Shown here: piece by piece, positions 1 to 8,447 of the stretch | Position numbering within the stretch: the stretch's first letter is position 1 | How the letters are laid out: each line of letters begins with the position of its first letter | DNA from: Curtobacterium ammoniigenes NBRC 101786 | GTDB lineage: Bacteria; Actinomycetota; Actinomycetes; Actinomycetales; Microbacteriaceae | DNA: 64,000 nucleotides | Assembly: GCF_001571045.1 (NCBI RefSeq) | Contig: NZ_BCSV01000001.1 | Coordinates: 124,001-188,000, forward strand | Direction: 5' to 3' | Position numbers and translations under genes: made by a program | The notes under the pieces: generated by a model | What the model saw: the letters and a program-made list of their open reading frames with translations, nothing else | The model's database searches: none | Told to the model about the DNA's origin: nothing

Positions 1-569
1 CAGGTGTGGCAGGGATTTGGATGTCAGCCGGACTTATCTTGGGTCTCGGGTCGTCACTCGTCAGCGCACGCCTTCACATCACCGATAGCGTCACCGGATC
101 TTGGATCGTCGCTGCGCAGCCCCTGACAGCAACGATCTTCATGATTCTCATTGCTCCCCGCATTGCTGCGCGGCACGCTCTGCCCCTCGGACTCGTGGCG
201 ACCCTGATCGGCGTTTCAACCGAAGGTACGGCGTTCATCAGCGGCATTCCCACGCTCGTGATTGTGGGTGCCGTTATAACGGGCGTCGGGTTCGGCGCAG
301 TCTTTTCCGGCGTCCTGCGCTACCTCCTGCCGGGCATCCGGGACGACGAGCGCGCCAGCTTCTTCGCGATCTTCTACCTTGTCGGGTACGTCGCGTATGG
401 CGGATCCGTGATTGCGGCAGGATTCGTCGGTGACCTGATCGGCCTGGCCGCGTCGGCATCGCTATACGCCGCCGCCACGATCATCGTCGTTGCAATAGCT
501 CTGCCGCTGAGCCGGACGCTGCAGGCACGATCTCCTCACCCCCGCGGGCGTGCGAGAGACTTCGACTGA
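1..569 (+). CDS. MFS transporter, C-terminal part (cut by left edge)
   Basis: The reading frame is open at the left edge and ends at a TGA at 567-569, leaving about 188 residues. They are almost entirely hydrophobic helices with short charged loops, consistent with the second six-helix half of a major facilitator transporter. The GTG near base 6 is unlikely to be the true start because it falls inside a membrane segment. Substrate cannot be told. It converges on the epoxide hydrolase gene with a 46-base gap. Confidence 0.7.
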   Translation, partial: GVAGIWMSAGLILGLGSSLVSARLHITDSVTGSWIVAAQPLTATIFMILIAPRIAARHALPLGLVATLIGVSTEGTAFISGIPTLVIVGAVITGVGFGAVFSGVLRYLLPGIRDDERASFFAIFYLVGYVAYGGSVIAAGFVGDLIGLAASASLYAAATIIVVAIALPLSRTLQARSPHPRGRARDFD

Positions 570-615
570 GTTGGCCTGCGCGCACGTCTCGGGCGGCGGC
601 CGACAGGCTGCGCAT

Positions 616-1791
616 TCACACCTGGCCCTGACTTCGGAGGCTTCGAAGCCCGGTGCGGAGCTCGCTGACGAGAATCTCCGGCTGCTCGAGGGCGGCGAAG
701 TGTCCGCCTGCGTCGGGCTCGTTGTAGTGGATGAGGTCGCGATACGTGTTCTCGACCCAGGACTGTGGCAGGCGGGGGATATCGCGGGGAAAGACGGTCA
801 CCGCGACCGGCAGCGTCAGCTTCGGGCCGGCCATCGTCGCCGAACGGTTCTCCCAGTAGATCCGCGCGGACGACGCAGCGGTGTTCGTGAACCAGTACAG
901 CGAGATCGTGTCCAACATGCGGTCGACGCTGACTGCGTCTTCGGCGAGTCCGTGGTTGTCGGTCTTGGATTGGAACTTCTCATAGATCCATGCGGCTTGC
1001 CCGGCGGGGGAATCTGCCAGGGCGAATCCCACTGTCTCAGGTTTCGTCCCTTGGAGGTGATTCGAGCCTCCGAGTGTGCCGCCATAGCGGGCGAGGCCGT
1101 CCACTGCGCGCTGCTCCTCGGGGGAGAGGGCGGAGGGGATCTCGGCGGGGAACGCGTACGGCGTGCTCAAGTGGATGCCGAGGAGGCCGGCAGGCCGCAT
1201 CGCGCCGAGCATGGTGGTGATGACAGCGCCCCAGTCGCCGCCGTGCGCGACCCAGCGTTCGTATCCGAGGCGCTGCATGAGTTCGACCCACGCGGAGGCG
1301 ATGCGCGTCGCGTCCCAGCCGGTGTCGGTCGGCTTGCCCGAAAAGCCGAAGCCGGGGAGGGATGGGATGACGACGTCGAACGCGTCGGCCGCGTGGCCGC
1401 CGAAGGATGCCGGGTCGATGAGCGGACCGATCAGATCGAGGAAGTCGATGATGGAGCTCGGCCATCCGTGCGTGAGGATGAGGGGCATCGCGTTCGGATT
1501 GTTGGAACGCGCGTGGATGAAATGGATGTCCACACCGTCGATCTGCGTGCGGAACTGCGGGAATCCATTCAGTTCAGCCTCGAGCCGGCGCCAGTCGTAC
1601 CGGTGGCGCCAGTGCTCAATGAGCGATTTCGCGTTCTCGAGCCGAACTCCCTGTGACCAGTCGGCCACAGTCTCCGGCGAAGGCCAACGCGTCTGCGCCA
1701 GCCTCCGGCGAAGGTCCTCGATCTCGCTGTCCTGCACGGAGGCCCGAAAGGGCGACACGAGGTCGCTTTCCGGGGCGAAAGGTCGGGTCAT
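616..1791 (-). CDS. Epoxide hydrolase (alpha/beta hydrolase with EHN domain)
   Basis: 391 residues. The N-terminal ~110 residues match the epoxide hydrolase N-terminal (EHN) domain, followed by an alpha/beta hydrolase core. The HGWP oxyanion motif is at residues 108-111, the nucleophile Asp186 lies in HGGDWG, and a C-terminal His364 in AGGHF completes the catalytic set. The family opens epoxides to diols in the cytoplasm; the natural substrate is unknown. The frame extends upstream without a stop, but the ATG at 1791 is chosen because an AGGAGG ribosome site sits 6 bases before it and homology begins there. Two strong palindromes lie just upstream at 1828-1874, so the gene is probably controlled by a dimeric repressor not encoded next to it in this window. 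Confidence 0.9.
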   Translation of the reverse strand: MTRPFAPESDLVSPFRASVQDSEIEDLRRRLAQTRWPSPETVADWSQGVRLENAKSLIEHWRHRYDWRRLEAELNGFPQFRTQIDGVDIHFIHARSNNPNAMPLILTHGWPSSIIDFLDLIGPLIDPASFGGHAADAFDVVIPSLPGFGFSGKPTDTGWDATRIASAWVELMQRLGYERWVAHGGDWGAVITTMLGAMRPAGLLGIHLSTPYAFPAEIPSALSPEEQRAVDGLARYGGTLGGSNHLQGTKPETVGFALADSPAGQAAWIYEKFQSKTDNHGLAEDAVSVDRMLDTISLYWFTNTAASSARIYWENRSATMAGPKLTLPVAVTVFPRDIPRLPQSWVENTYRDLIHYNEPDAGGHFAALEQPEILVSELRTGLRSLRSQGQV

Positions 1792-1827
1792 GGAGGCCTC
1801 CTGAGCCGATGCGTGGCGAAGCAATTT

Positions 1828-1874
1828 GCTGCACATTAGTGTGCAGCGTAACTGCATTGCACAGTGATGTGCAA
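1828..1874 (-). promoter_or_regulatory. Twin palindromic operators upstream of epoxide hydrolase
   Basis: Two inverted repeats with the same core are seen. The first, at 1828-1847, is a perfect 8-4-8 palindrome reading GCTGCACATTAGTGTGCAGC. The second, at 1857-1874, is a perfect 7-4-7 palindrome reading TTGCACAGTGATGTGCAA. Both contain TGCACA-N4-TGTGCA, and their centres are 28 bases apart. They sit 37-83 bases upstream of the epoxide hydrolase ATG, a normal place for a repressor. The regulator is not identifiable here; TetR-, MarR- and GntR-type proteins all use such sites. Confidence 0.75.
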
Positions 1875-1949
1875 CGGGACAACATTGACTCGGTTCATCC
1901 GCAATGTCGATGGTGCGCCAGCGGCGCCCCCGCTGAGACGTTCGGCGCG

Positions 1950-2462
1950 TCAGCCAATCGCGGTCGGGAGCACGCGGCGGCCCGTCGCCAGCCCGCGGAT
2001 GAAGAGGACGACTGCGCGGGCGAGGACTTGCCCGACGGCCATGAAGAGCAGTGCGTCCACCCAGGCAACCGCGTCGAGTCGATGTTGGATGCTGAACGTT
2101 GTGAGGCTGTGGGCGCCTCCGCTCGTATGCGCCCAGATCTGGAAGGCGAGGCGGGCGCCCATGCCGATGATCCAGATCAGCGCTGCCAGTGGACCGGCTT
2201 GCGCGAACGTCGTACCCGCTCGATGCCACACGCGTGTGCATGCTGCGGCCACGACACCAAGGGTGAGGCCGATGGTCGAGGTGAACGCGCACAACACGAC
2301 TCCAGTCGCTGATGTCGGTAATGCGCTGAAGTAGTACCAGACGGCGAGTGCGACGATCGCGACCGGGAGAAGGAGGTGCACGACGCCAAGTTTCCGGGCG
2401 CGGAGTTGGAGGAGGACGAGTGCGAGGAGCACGAGATCTGTTGACCAGTCAGTGAATGTCAT
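1950..2462 (-). CDS. Small polytopic membrane protein, function unknown
   Basis: 170 residues if started at the ATG at 2462. Four or five hydrophobic segments are visible, the first near residues 6-20 and the last near 145-165, with a basic C-terminus. I recognise no family. A longer version starting at 2561 is possible, but its extra 33 residues are polar and proline-rich, so the shorter form is preferred. The divergent LuxR-type gene starts 134 bases away, so the two may share a promoter region. Confidence 0.6.
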   Translation of the reverse strand: MTFTDWSTDLVLLALVLLQLRARKLGVVHLLLPVAIVALAVWYYFSALPTSATGVVLCAFTSTIGLTLGVVAAACTRVWHRAGTTFAQAGPLAALIWIIGMGARLAFQIWAHTSGGAHSLTTFSIQHRLDAVAWVDALLFMAVGQVLARAVVLFIRGLATGRRVLPTAIG

Positions 2463-2595
2463 ATCGGCCACGTTCGTCGTCGACAATCGGTCGGTCCTCG
2501 TCCGAGGGGTGGGATGCGAGGGACTTCCACCCACGGGTGGAGGCCCCTGAAGGGTGTCCACGAGCTGGAGGCGCGATGGCTGCGATCATGGACAC

Positions 2596-3375
2596 ATGCG
2601 TCGACCGGGGGTACAACTGCAGGTTGGACTCGCCGTGCTTGCGGTCGCCGCGACGCTCGCATTCGGTGGTTCCGGTCCGTTCGCGGGCCTCGTGGCCGGT
2701 GCATCGTGTGTGTCCGCGGTGTGCTGGGGCCTTCGCGCGTTCGTCGCGACGCGGATTCCGCGTCGGGTCGATGTGCTGCTCCTTGGAGTGGTGCTTCTCG
2801 GTTCGGCATTCGCTGCGATCCCAACGGCGGCGGTCGCGGCTCAGCCGATGGCGGGCAGTCTGTTCATCGTCGTCGGCGATGCGACCCTCCCGAGGTGGAC
2901 CCGGTGGGTCTGGCCGACGCTCGCTGCCGTGGCCAGCGCCGCTGGAGGTCTTGTCGGAGGGTCGGTGCTCGCACTTGGCGTCGTGGCGGCTGTTCTGGTC
3001 CTCGCGGTTCTTGCCGGGTACTCGCGTCGTCGAGCAAATGTCGTACGCCGACGGGCGCTGGAACGCCTCCGTGAGCAGCATGCCGTCGAACTCGAGCAGG
3101 TCCGCGCGGGGCTCGCTCGGGTGCTCACGCCCGACCGCCTGAGAGAACGCTTCCCGAGCGTGACCCGGCGGGAAGCGGATGTGCTGGCGCTGATCGCCCG
3201 CGGACAGTCGAACGACGAGATCGCCCGGAACCTCTTCGTTTCCGTGCCCACCGTGAAATCGCACGTGAACGCGCTCTTTGCGAAACTCTCAGCGCGCGAT
3301 CGCGCGCACGCAGTCGCGCTGGTCCTCGGTGCGGCAGACCCAGTGCGTGAAGCCGGCCAGCACTCTCCGGGTTGA
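2596..3375 (+). CDS. Membrane-anchored LuxR-type transcription regulator
   Basis: 259 residues. The N-terminal ~145 residues hold about five hydrophobic segments. They are followed by a charged linker (RRRALERLREQHAVELEQ, likely a short coiled coil) and a C-terminal LuxR/GerE helix-turn-helix with the typical stretches TRREADVLALIARGQSNDEI and VSVPTVKSHVNALFAKL. There is no receiver domain. The layout suggests a membrane sensor fused directly to a DNA-binding domain. The ATG at 2596 is chosen because the hydrophobic region starts soon after; an in-frame ATG at 2554 would overlap the longer form of the divergent gene. Target genes are unknown; its divergent membrane neighbour is a candidate. 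Confidence 0.8.
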   Translation: MRRPGVQLQVGLAVLAVAATLAFGGSGPFAGLVAGASCVSAVCWGLRAFVATRIPRRVDVLLLGVVLLGSAFAAIPTAAVAAQPMAGSLFIVVGDATLPRWTRWVWPTLAAVASAAGGLVGGSVLALGVVAAVLVLAVLAGYSRRRANVVRRRALERLREQHAVELEQVRAGLARVLTPDRLRERFPSVTRREADVLALIARGQSNDEIARNLFVSVPTVKSHVNALFAKLSARDRAHAVALVLGAADPVREAGQHSPG

Positions 3376-3478
3376 ATTCCCGTCGCGGGTTCATGACGGG
3401 GCGTCAAGCCGAATGATGCAGGCGTCCGGAATCGGAGTCGGGGGTCGATCGCGCTGTCGTTGCCGGTACGGTTCGAAC

Positions 3479-4141
3479 GTGCAGCACGATGTTTCGCTCA
3501 GCGGCTTTGGTGTTCGGGTTGACCCGCTGGGCGAGAGCGATGCGGGAGCGCTGTGGCCGCTGACGGACCAGGAAATGTGGGCGGGCATGCCGGTGCCCTG
3601 GCCAGAGAGCGTCGACGCATTCGCTGCACACGTGTGCCATTTGACGCAGACGCCGGGACTGATGGCGTTCACAGTCCGGGACAGCGGGAGTTCAGCCGTG
3701 TTGGGTTCGACCGCGTTCTACGATTTCGTTCCAGCGCAGAGACGTGTCGAGGTCGGGTGGACTTGGTACGCGCGCGAGCTCTGGGGCGGACCGACGAACC
3801 CGGCAACGAAGTTGTTGCTGTTCACGTATGCCTTCGAGGAGCTGCAGCTGAACCGTGTTGCGCTGCGCTGTGATGTGCGCAACACCCGGAGCGCGGCAGC
3901 GATCCGACGACTCGGCGCGATTCCGGAAGGAGTCCTGCGATCCCACCGAGTCGCCGCCGACGGCATCGTGAGTGATACCGCCTACTTCGGTATCACAAAG
4001 GGAGAGTGGCCCGAAGTGAGACGTCGCCTTGAGGCACGGCTCGCGGGAGCTCAAGGTTGGGCTTCACGCATCGGGATTTCGCGGTCGATGAACGATCGGA
4101 CGTGTGGATTGCCGCGAAGGAGACGTACGTCGGGGGGCTGA
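3479..4141 (+). CDS. GNAT family N-acetyltransferase (RimJ/RimL-like)
   Basis: 220 residues from a GTG at 3479. The fold markers are visible: an N-terminal strand region ending in PLGESDAGALWPL, a central GWTWYARELWGGPTNPATKLLL stretch typical of the acetyl-CoA-binding segment of RimJ/RimL-like enzymes, and the closing NTRSAAAIRRLGAIPEGVLR motif. Such enzymes acetylate protein N-termini, amino acids or antibiotics; the substrate cannot be assigned. The last ~25 residues are basic and irregular and may be a non-conserved tail. The stop abuts that of the convergent small membrane gene (4141/4142). Confidence 0.75.
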   Translation: MQHDVSLSGFGVRVDPLGESDAGALWPLTDQEMWAGMPVPWPESVDAFAAHVCHLTQTPGLMAFTVRDSGSSAVLGSTAFYDFVPAQRRVEVGWTWYARELWGGPTNPATKLLLFTYAFEELQLNRVALRCDVRNTRSAAAIRRLGAIPEGVLRSHRVAADGIVSDTAYFGITKGEWPEVRRRLEARLAGAQGWASRIGISRSMNDRTCGLPRRRRTSGG

Positions 4142-4390
4142 TCAATTGCTGACCGCGGCGATGATGCTGAGGATGCGTTCGCCGAGGAAGCTGAAGGCGG
4201 CGGCTGCGATGAGCCAGAGCGGAAGCGCGAGCGAGATCCGGATGGTTGGTTGCTGTCCTGGGATGCGGCCGCTTTGGCGGGCGAGGACGAGTCCCGCGAG
4301 CAGCGCTGCGGCGATCGCCGACGCGACGGATACGACGGTGGCGAGCAGGAAGAGCAACAGCCCGAGCGGCGCTGCGGTCGTGTCGGGCAC
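4142..4390 (-). CDS. Small two-helix membrane protein, hypothetical
   Basis: 82 residues from a GTG at 4390. Two hydrophobic segments are visible (about residues 7-36 and 52-80) separated by a polar loop, as in a small helical-hairpin protein. No known family is recognised. It is divergent from the MarR regulator at 4457, with an imperfect inverted repeat between them, so it may belong to the same regulatory unit as the MATE pump. Confidence 0.55.
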   Translation of the reverse strand: MPDTTAAPLGLLLFLLATVVSVASAIAAALLAGLVLARQSGRIPGQQPTIRISLALPLWLIAAAAFSFLGERILSIIAAVSN

Positions 4391-4411
4391 GGCGGTCTCA
4401 ATGCTCTTTTC

Positions 4412-4446
4412 CTAATACCATTGGCAGTTAGACCTCGAATGGTTAG
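4412..4446. promoter_or_regulatory. Imperfect inverted repeat, candidate MarR operator
   Basis: CTAATACCATT at 4412-4422 and AATGGTTAG at 4438-4446 form an inverted repeat (CTAA..CCATT against AATGGTTAG, with a two-base insertion TA on the left). It lies 10 bases before the MarR start and between divergent genes. MarR proteins usually repress their own promoter through such repeats, so self-regulation is inferred. Confidence 0.4.
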
Positions 4447-4456
4447 AGTTCTGATC

Positions 4457-4894
4457 ATGCAAGCGCCGCAGTTCGACACCCCGCTTCAGCTGATGCGTTG
4501 GATCGGGTGGGCCCAGCGCAAGGCTGCCGACGAGTGGGTTCGTGAGCGCGAGCTCACGCACGAGCAGAGCTTCGTCCTCGGCTACCTGCAGCAGAACCCC
4601 GGCGCCATCCAGCGAGACATCGCCGCGATGACTCGGACCAGTGCCGCCAGTGTCTCGAGCCTGCTGCAGGGGCTCGAGAAGCGCGGCCTCGTCGAGCGCC
4701 GATCCGACGCTGACAATGCCCGGACCAAGCTCGTGTTCGCCACGCCCACCGGCATCGACCTGATCGCCGGGTTCGAGGACGCGATGACCGCCCTCGACGA
4801 CACCCTGCTCGCGCCGCTCTCGCCGGACGAGCGCACGATGCTCCGCGACCTCCTACGGAAGGTGACCGCCGAGCTGCCGGAACCCACCCGGTAA
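4457..4894 (+). CDS. MarR family transcription regulator
   Basis: 145 residues. A winged helix-turn-helix occupies about residues 35-100, with the MarR hallmark stretch MTRTSAASVSSLLQGLEKRGLVERR followed by the wing DADNARTKLVFATPTG. The C-terminal helices form the usual dimer interface. MarR repressors typically sense toxic aromatics or drugs and control an adjacent exporter. Here the MATE pump gene follows 97 bases downstream on the same strand, so that is the likely target. The ATG at 4457 is preferred over the long upstream extension, which is compositionally unlike a MarR N-terminus. Confidence 0.88.
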   Translation: MQAPQFDTPLQLMRWIGWAQRKAADEWVRERELTHEQSFVLGYLQQNPGAIQRDIAAMTRTSAASVSSLLQGLEKRGLVERRSDADNARTKLVFATPTGIDLIAGFEDAMTALDDTLLAPLSPDERTMLRDLLRKVTAELPEPTR

Positions 4895-4901
4895 CCGCCT
4901 C

Positions 4902-4929
4902 GCGCCTCCCGGCCGTCAGCCGGAGGCGC
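4902..4929 (+). terminator. GC-rich hairpin after marR-type gene
   Basis: GCGCCTCCCGGC (4902-4913) pairs with GCCGGAGGCGC (4919-4929) across a 5-base loop, with one bulged C. There is no U-tract, as is common in actinobacteria. It lies between the MarR and MATE genes and may attenuate read-through. The stem contains CCGGAGGCGC, the same core as the 37/38-bp arrays further right. Confidence 0.5.
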
Positions 4930-4991
4930 CAGCCTGCCCACGCGACGGCCACCGCCGGACGCGCAATCGACCCTGCCCGGAAGGGACCATC

Positions 4992-6416
4992 ATGACCACC
5001 GAGACCACCACCGCAGCGGCGACGAACCGCTGGTACCTGTCCGCCGCGCCGATCGCCAGGGCCCTCGTGCATCTCTGCGTGCCGATGGCCGCAGCCATGG
5101 TCGTCAGCGCCCTCTACAACGTCATCAACGCGGGCTTCATCGGCTCGCAGCATGACACGTCACTGCTCGCCGCGATCACGTTCGGCACGCCGTTGCTCGG
5201 GCTGATCATGGCGATCGGCGGCGTATTCGGCGTCGGTGGCAGCTCGCTGATGTCGCGGCTGCTCGGTGCGTCCGAGAACGACCCGGCGAAGGCCGGCGAG
5301 ATCAAGCACGTCGCGTCGTTCGCCGTGTGGGGCTCGGTCATCACCGGCATCGTGCTCGGCGGCGCCGGACTGTTGCTGCTCGGGCCATTCGTCGGCGTGC
5401 TCGGCGCGGATGCGGCCGCTGTCCCCGCGACGAGCGCCTACGTCGCCGTGATGCTGGCCTTCGTCCCCGTGCTCGCGGCGGCGTTCTGTCTCGAGCAGAT
5501 GGTCCGTGCCGAGGGGGCCGCGCGCCAGGCGATGGTTGGTCTGGTCCTGTCCACGATCGGGAACCTGGTCTTCGACGTGCTGTTCATCCTCGTCCTGCAC
5601 TGGGGCGTCGCCGGTGCAGCGCTGGCGGTCGGCCTGGCCAACCTGGTCAGCATCGCCTACTGGGTGCGCTGGCTCGGCAAACACAGCGAGAACGTCTCCC
5701 TGTCCCTCCGCTGGTTCACGCTCCGGCCCGCCGTCCTGAAGCCGGTGTTCGGCATCGGCGTCAGCGAACTGCTGCAGGCCGGGTTCCTCATCGTCACGAC
5801 CCTCGTGCTCAACAACCTCGCCGCGCAGTACGGCAACGACCCGCTCGCCGCGATGGGCGTCGCGGTCCGCATCGCCCAGGTGCCCGAGTTCCTGGTGATG
5901 GGCGTCACGATCGGGGTCCTGCCGCTGCTGGCCTACGCGTACGGCAATGGCGACCGCGCTCGTCTGAACTCGGCGATGCGTGCTTCGGCCGTCACCGTCG
6001 GCGCGATCGTGCTGCTCTTCTCCGGCACGGTGTTCGTCTTCCGCGAGCAGATCTTCACGGTGTTCTCGACGGACCACTCGGTGCTGGCGATCGGCCTGAC
6101 GATCCTCGTCGCGCAGCTCGTCGCGACGATCGTGAATGGCTTCACCGGACTCTTCACGTCGCTGTTCCAGGCCGCCGGCCTCGCGACCCCGGCGATCGCG
6201 ATGTCCATGGCGCAGGGCATCCTGTTCATCCCGATCGTGCTGCTCGGCAACCTGTGGTTCGGGCTCGCCGGGATCATCTGGGCGCTGACGATCACCGAGA
6301 TCATGGTGTTCCTGGCAGGGCTGGTGATCTGGCTGGCATCCCGCAGCCGAATTCACCGCGGCCTCGCCGCCGGCTCCGAGGAACACGCTCAGGCGGCGGA
6401 AGCAACTCTTGCTTGA
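4992..6416 (+). CDS. MATE family multidrug efflux transporter
   Basis: 474 residues, the usual MATE length, with about twelve hydrophobic segments in two homologous halves. The N-half has APIARALVHLCVPMAAAMVVSALYNVINAGFIG, typical of MATE helix 1-2, and the second half repeats the pattern around HSENVSLSLRWF...VFGIGVSELLQAGF. The family exports cationic drugs or metabolites in exchange for H+ or Na+. The start is an ATG at 4992 preceded by GGAAGGGA. The upstream MarR regulator probably controls it. Confidence 0.9.
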   Translation: MTTETTTAAATNRWYLSAAPIARALVHLCVPMAAAMVVSALYNVINAGFIGSQHDTSLLAAITFGTPLLGLIMAIGGVFGVGGSSLMSRLLGASENDPAKAGEIKHVASFAVWGSVITGIVLGGAGLLLLGPFVGVLGADAAAVPATSAYVAVMLAFVPVLAAAFCLEQMVRAEGAARQAMVGLVLSTIGNLVFDVLFILVLHWGVAGAALAVGLANLVSIAYWVRWLGKHSENVSLSLRWFTLRPAVLKPVFGIGVSELLQAGFLIVTTLVLNNLAAQYGNDPLAAMGVAVRIAQVPEFLVMGVTIGVLPLLAYAYGNGDRARLNSAMRASAVTVGAIVLLFSGTVFVFREQIFTVFSTDHSVLAIGLTILVAQLVATIVNGFTGLFTSLFQAAGLATPAIAMSMAQGILFIPIVLLGNLWFGLAGIIWALTITEIMVFLAGLVIWLASRSRIHRGLAAGSEEHAQAAEATLA

Positions 6417-6573
6417 GAGCAGGCACTCCAGATCTGACCATCGCACCCTGCAGCAGCTGCACGAGCGCGACTACGGCAAGTCCAGCGTCTTCCCCGTCTC
6501 CAGCGGCAAGTGACACGAGCCCGCTCAAGCCCGAGGAACAAGCCCAGGGCGATCCACGGTCCGTCGCAAGCCA

Positions 6574-6603
6574 GACGGCGAAGGGTCATTTCCCTTCGCC
6601 GTC
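6574..6603. terminator. Perfect hairpin between MATE and ArsR genes
   Basis: A perfect 12-bp stem, GACGGCGAAGGG (6574-6585) with CCCTTCGCCGTC (6592-6603), closes a 6-base loop TCATTT. The loop contains the stop codon of the ArsR gene on the minus strand. It probably terminates transcription from both sides between these convergent units. In 6417-6573 I see no convincing gene. Confidence 0.7.
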
Positions 6604-6957
6604 ATTCGTGAGCCGCACGAGCTGACGGAGGCAGTGCTCCCGCAGCGGCGCCGGAAAATCGGCGGCGAGCCGGTTGAACACCACTCGCCCGACTTTCCGC
6701 GTTGTGACCAGGCCCGACGAACGGAGCAGGCGCAGCCCGTAGGACACGGCGTCCTCGGAGACGCCGAGGGCGAGCGCGAGGTCGCCGACGCACATCTCTT
6801 CGCTGACGTCCAGTGCGTACACGAGACGGAGGCGCACCGGATCCGCCAGCATGGAAAGCACGCTGGTCAGCCGAGCGACGTCGTCCGCGGTTGGCAGCCG
6901 ACTGCGCGCGTGGGCAACGCGATCGGCGTCGATCGGGTGGCGGTGATCCGTGATCAT
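6586..6957 (-). CDS. ArsR/SmtB family metal-sensing repressor
   Basis: 123 residues. The ArsR core is clear: LTSVLSMLADPVRLRLVYAL leads into EEMCVGDLALALGVSEDAVSYGLRLLRSSGLVTTRKVGR, a winged helix-turn-helix with the SmtB/CadC-like CVGDLA segment. A Cys sits in the first recognition region and a His-Cys pair near the C-terminus (REHCLRQLV), both possible metal ligands. The ATG at 6957 is chosen because it overlaps the upstream permease stop in an ATGA, indicating translational coupling; an earlier in-frame start is possible. It probably represses the permease-YHS gene through the palindrome at 8458-8485. The specific metal cannot be told. Confidence 0.85.
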   Translation of the reverse strand: MITDHRHPIDADRVAHARSRLPTADDVARLTSVLSMLADPVRLRLVYALDVSEEMCVGDLALALGVSEDAVSYGLRLLRSSGLVTTRKVGRVVFNRLAADFPAPLREHCLRQLVRLTNDGEGK

Positions 6958-8447
6958 GCCTGCGGCGCTTCGGCCGACGCGAACGCCTCTGGGTTGAGCG
7001 TGAATGCCTTCTGGCATCCCGCGGCGCAGAAGTAATAGGTCTGGCCGTGGTACTCCGCAGTGAACGGCGCGGTGTCGATATCGACCGTCATGCCGCAGAT
7101 CGGATCGATCGCGGTTGCTGAGGCATCGGGCATGGCTGCTCCTTCTGTGAGAGGTGGTTGGCCGGTTGTCGACGGCAGGGAGGCGCGATTCGGCTCTGGC
7201 AGGTCGGCTGCACCGAAGCGAGCGGGGTCGCTATCGAAGCGTGCGGCGCAGTGGTCCGAGCAGAAGAAGGAGGTTTTCGTCTGATTGCGGCGGGTCGCAG
7301 GAGCGTATGCGCGCTCGACCTGCATGCCGCACACCGGGTCGCGAGCGTAGCGGCTCGTATCGACGCTTCGCGTCCGGTGGAGCCAGTACAGCGTGGCAAA
7401 CACCGCAAGCGCGACGATGTTCAGCCAGGTCGTCGGACCCCAGCCGACCCCCGCAAGGGCGGTTGTCGACGCCGGGGCTGGGGGAGCGATCCGAACGGCC
7501 GCGAAGAGATACTCGACCACAAGCCCGGCGATACTCATCGACGCCCAGAAGGTGGCGAGGATCCGGATCGTGATCGCGGTGCCGTAGTACTTGCGGTAGA
7601 TGAAGAGCAGCGGCAAGGTGATGAGGTCCGCGAAGACAAATGCCACCACGCCGCCGAAGCTGATCCCCCCGTGCCAGAGCGCGGCGGCCAGCGGCACGTT
7701 GCCGACCGAGCAGACAAAGCTGATCACGGCGATCAGCGGAGCCACGAGCACGTTTTCGACTGACGACCAGAACCCGTGGCCGGTGAAGAACACCGATTGC
7801 CAGACAGCGGCGGGAACCACCACCGCAAGGAGGCCTGCCACGAGGAACCCGATGACGAGTTCCTTTCGGAGCATGGTCAGGTCGCTGATCGTGTACGCAG
7901 CAGCGTCCGACCAACCTGATCGCGTTCGCCACGGGCGCGAGCCGCGCCGAGACGGGTCGGGGGCGGGGGAATCGTCCGCAGACGGGCCTCCCTGCAGTCG
8001 CTCGCGAACAGGAGTTGTCAGCGCGACGGGGACAACACGGGGAAGCGCAACGCTCAGAAGCGTGACCATGATGACGCCGCCGACGAACTCGGCAAGCGCG
8101 AACTGCCATCCGAGGAGCAGCCACAGCACGATTCCGAGCTCGATGACGAGATTGGTGCTCGCGACCATGAAGACCATCGCGCTCGTGAAGTCGGCAGACC
8201 GTGCGAACAAGGACTTCGCCAGCGCCGAGGCAGCATAGGAGCACGAGGAACTGATCGCGCCGAACACGGACGCCTTCGCGATCGTTGCCGGGCGGTGGTC
8301 GCCCAGTGCGCTCTGCATGCGATCTCGTGAGACGAAGGCCTGCACCATTCCGGACAGGGCAAACCCGAGCACGAGCGCCCAGAGGGTCGACCAAAACATG
8401 GAGAACGCTTCGCCGAGTCCCCGGCCGATCAGCAGGAAACCGTCCAT
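6954..8447 (-). CDS. DUF318/ArsP-type permease with two C-terminal YHS domains
   Basis: 497 residues. The first ~350 are a permease of the PF03773 (ArsP_1/DUF318) type, with about eight membrane helices, a conserved Ser-rich Cys segment FGAISSSCSYAASALA, and a matching second-half motif CSVGNVPLAAALWHGG. Two YHS domains follow: DPVCGMQVERAYAP...FFCSDHCAARF, and about 20 residues later DPICGMTVDIDTAPF...YYFCAAGCQKAF. Each keeps the Cys residues expected to bind metal. It probably moves a metal or metalloid across the membrane, with the YHS domains binding it in the cytoplasm. The ArsR gene overlaps its stop by 4 bases. The ATG at 8447 lies inside the operator region, which fits tight repression. 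Confidence 0.85.
   Translation of the reverse strand: MDGFLLIGRGLGEAFSMFWSTLWALVLGFALSGMVQAFVSRDRMQSALGDHRPATIAKASVFGAISSSCSYAASALAKSLFARSADFTSAMVFMVASTNLVIELGIVLWLLLGWQFALAEFVGGVIMVTLLSVALPRVVPVALTTPVRERLQGGPSADDSPAPDPSRRGSRPWRTRSGWSDAAAYTISDLTMLRKELVIGFLVAGLLAVVVPAAVWQSVFFTGHGFWSSVENVLVAPLIAVISFVCSVGNVPLAAALWHGGISFGGVVAFVFADLITLPLLFIYRKYYGTAITIRILATFWASMSIAGLVVEYLFAAVRIAPPAPASTTALAGVGWGPTTWLNIVALAVFATLYWLHRTRSVDTSRYARDPVCGMQVERAYAPATRRNQTKTSFFCSDHCAARFDSDPARFGAADLPEPNRASLPSTTGQPPLTEGAAMPDASATAIDPICGMTVDIDTAPFTAEYHGQTYYFCAAGCQKAFTLNPEAFASAEAPQA

Noticed and set aside
5160-6446. 428-codon minus-strand frame opposite the MATE gene
   Set aside because: It is the antisense shadow of a clear MATE transporter; composition is Arg/Asp/Gln-rich as expected for antisense frames in GC-rich DNA.
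6409-6519. Short frame ending in a plausible helical peptide after the MATE gene
   Set aside because: Only ~35 codons, overlaps the MATE end, and has no ribosome site or recognisable family; could be a gene remnant but cannot be supported.
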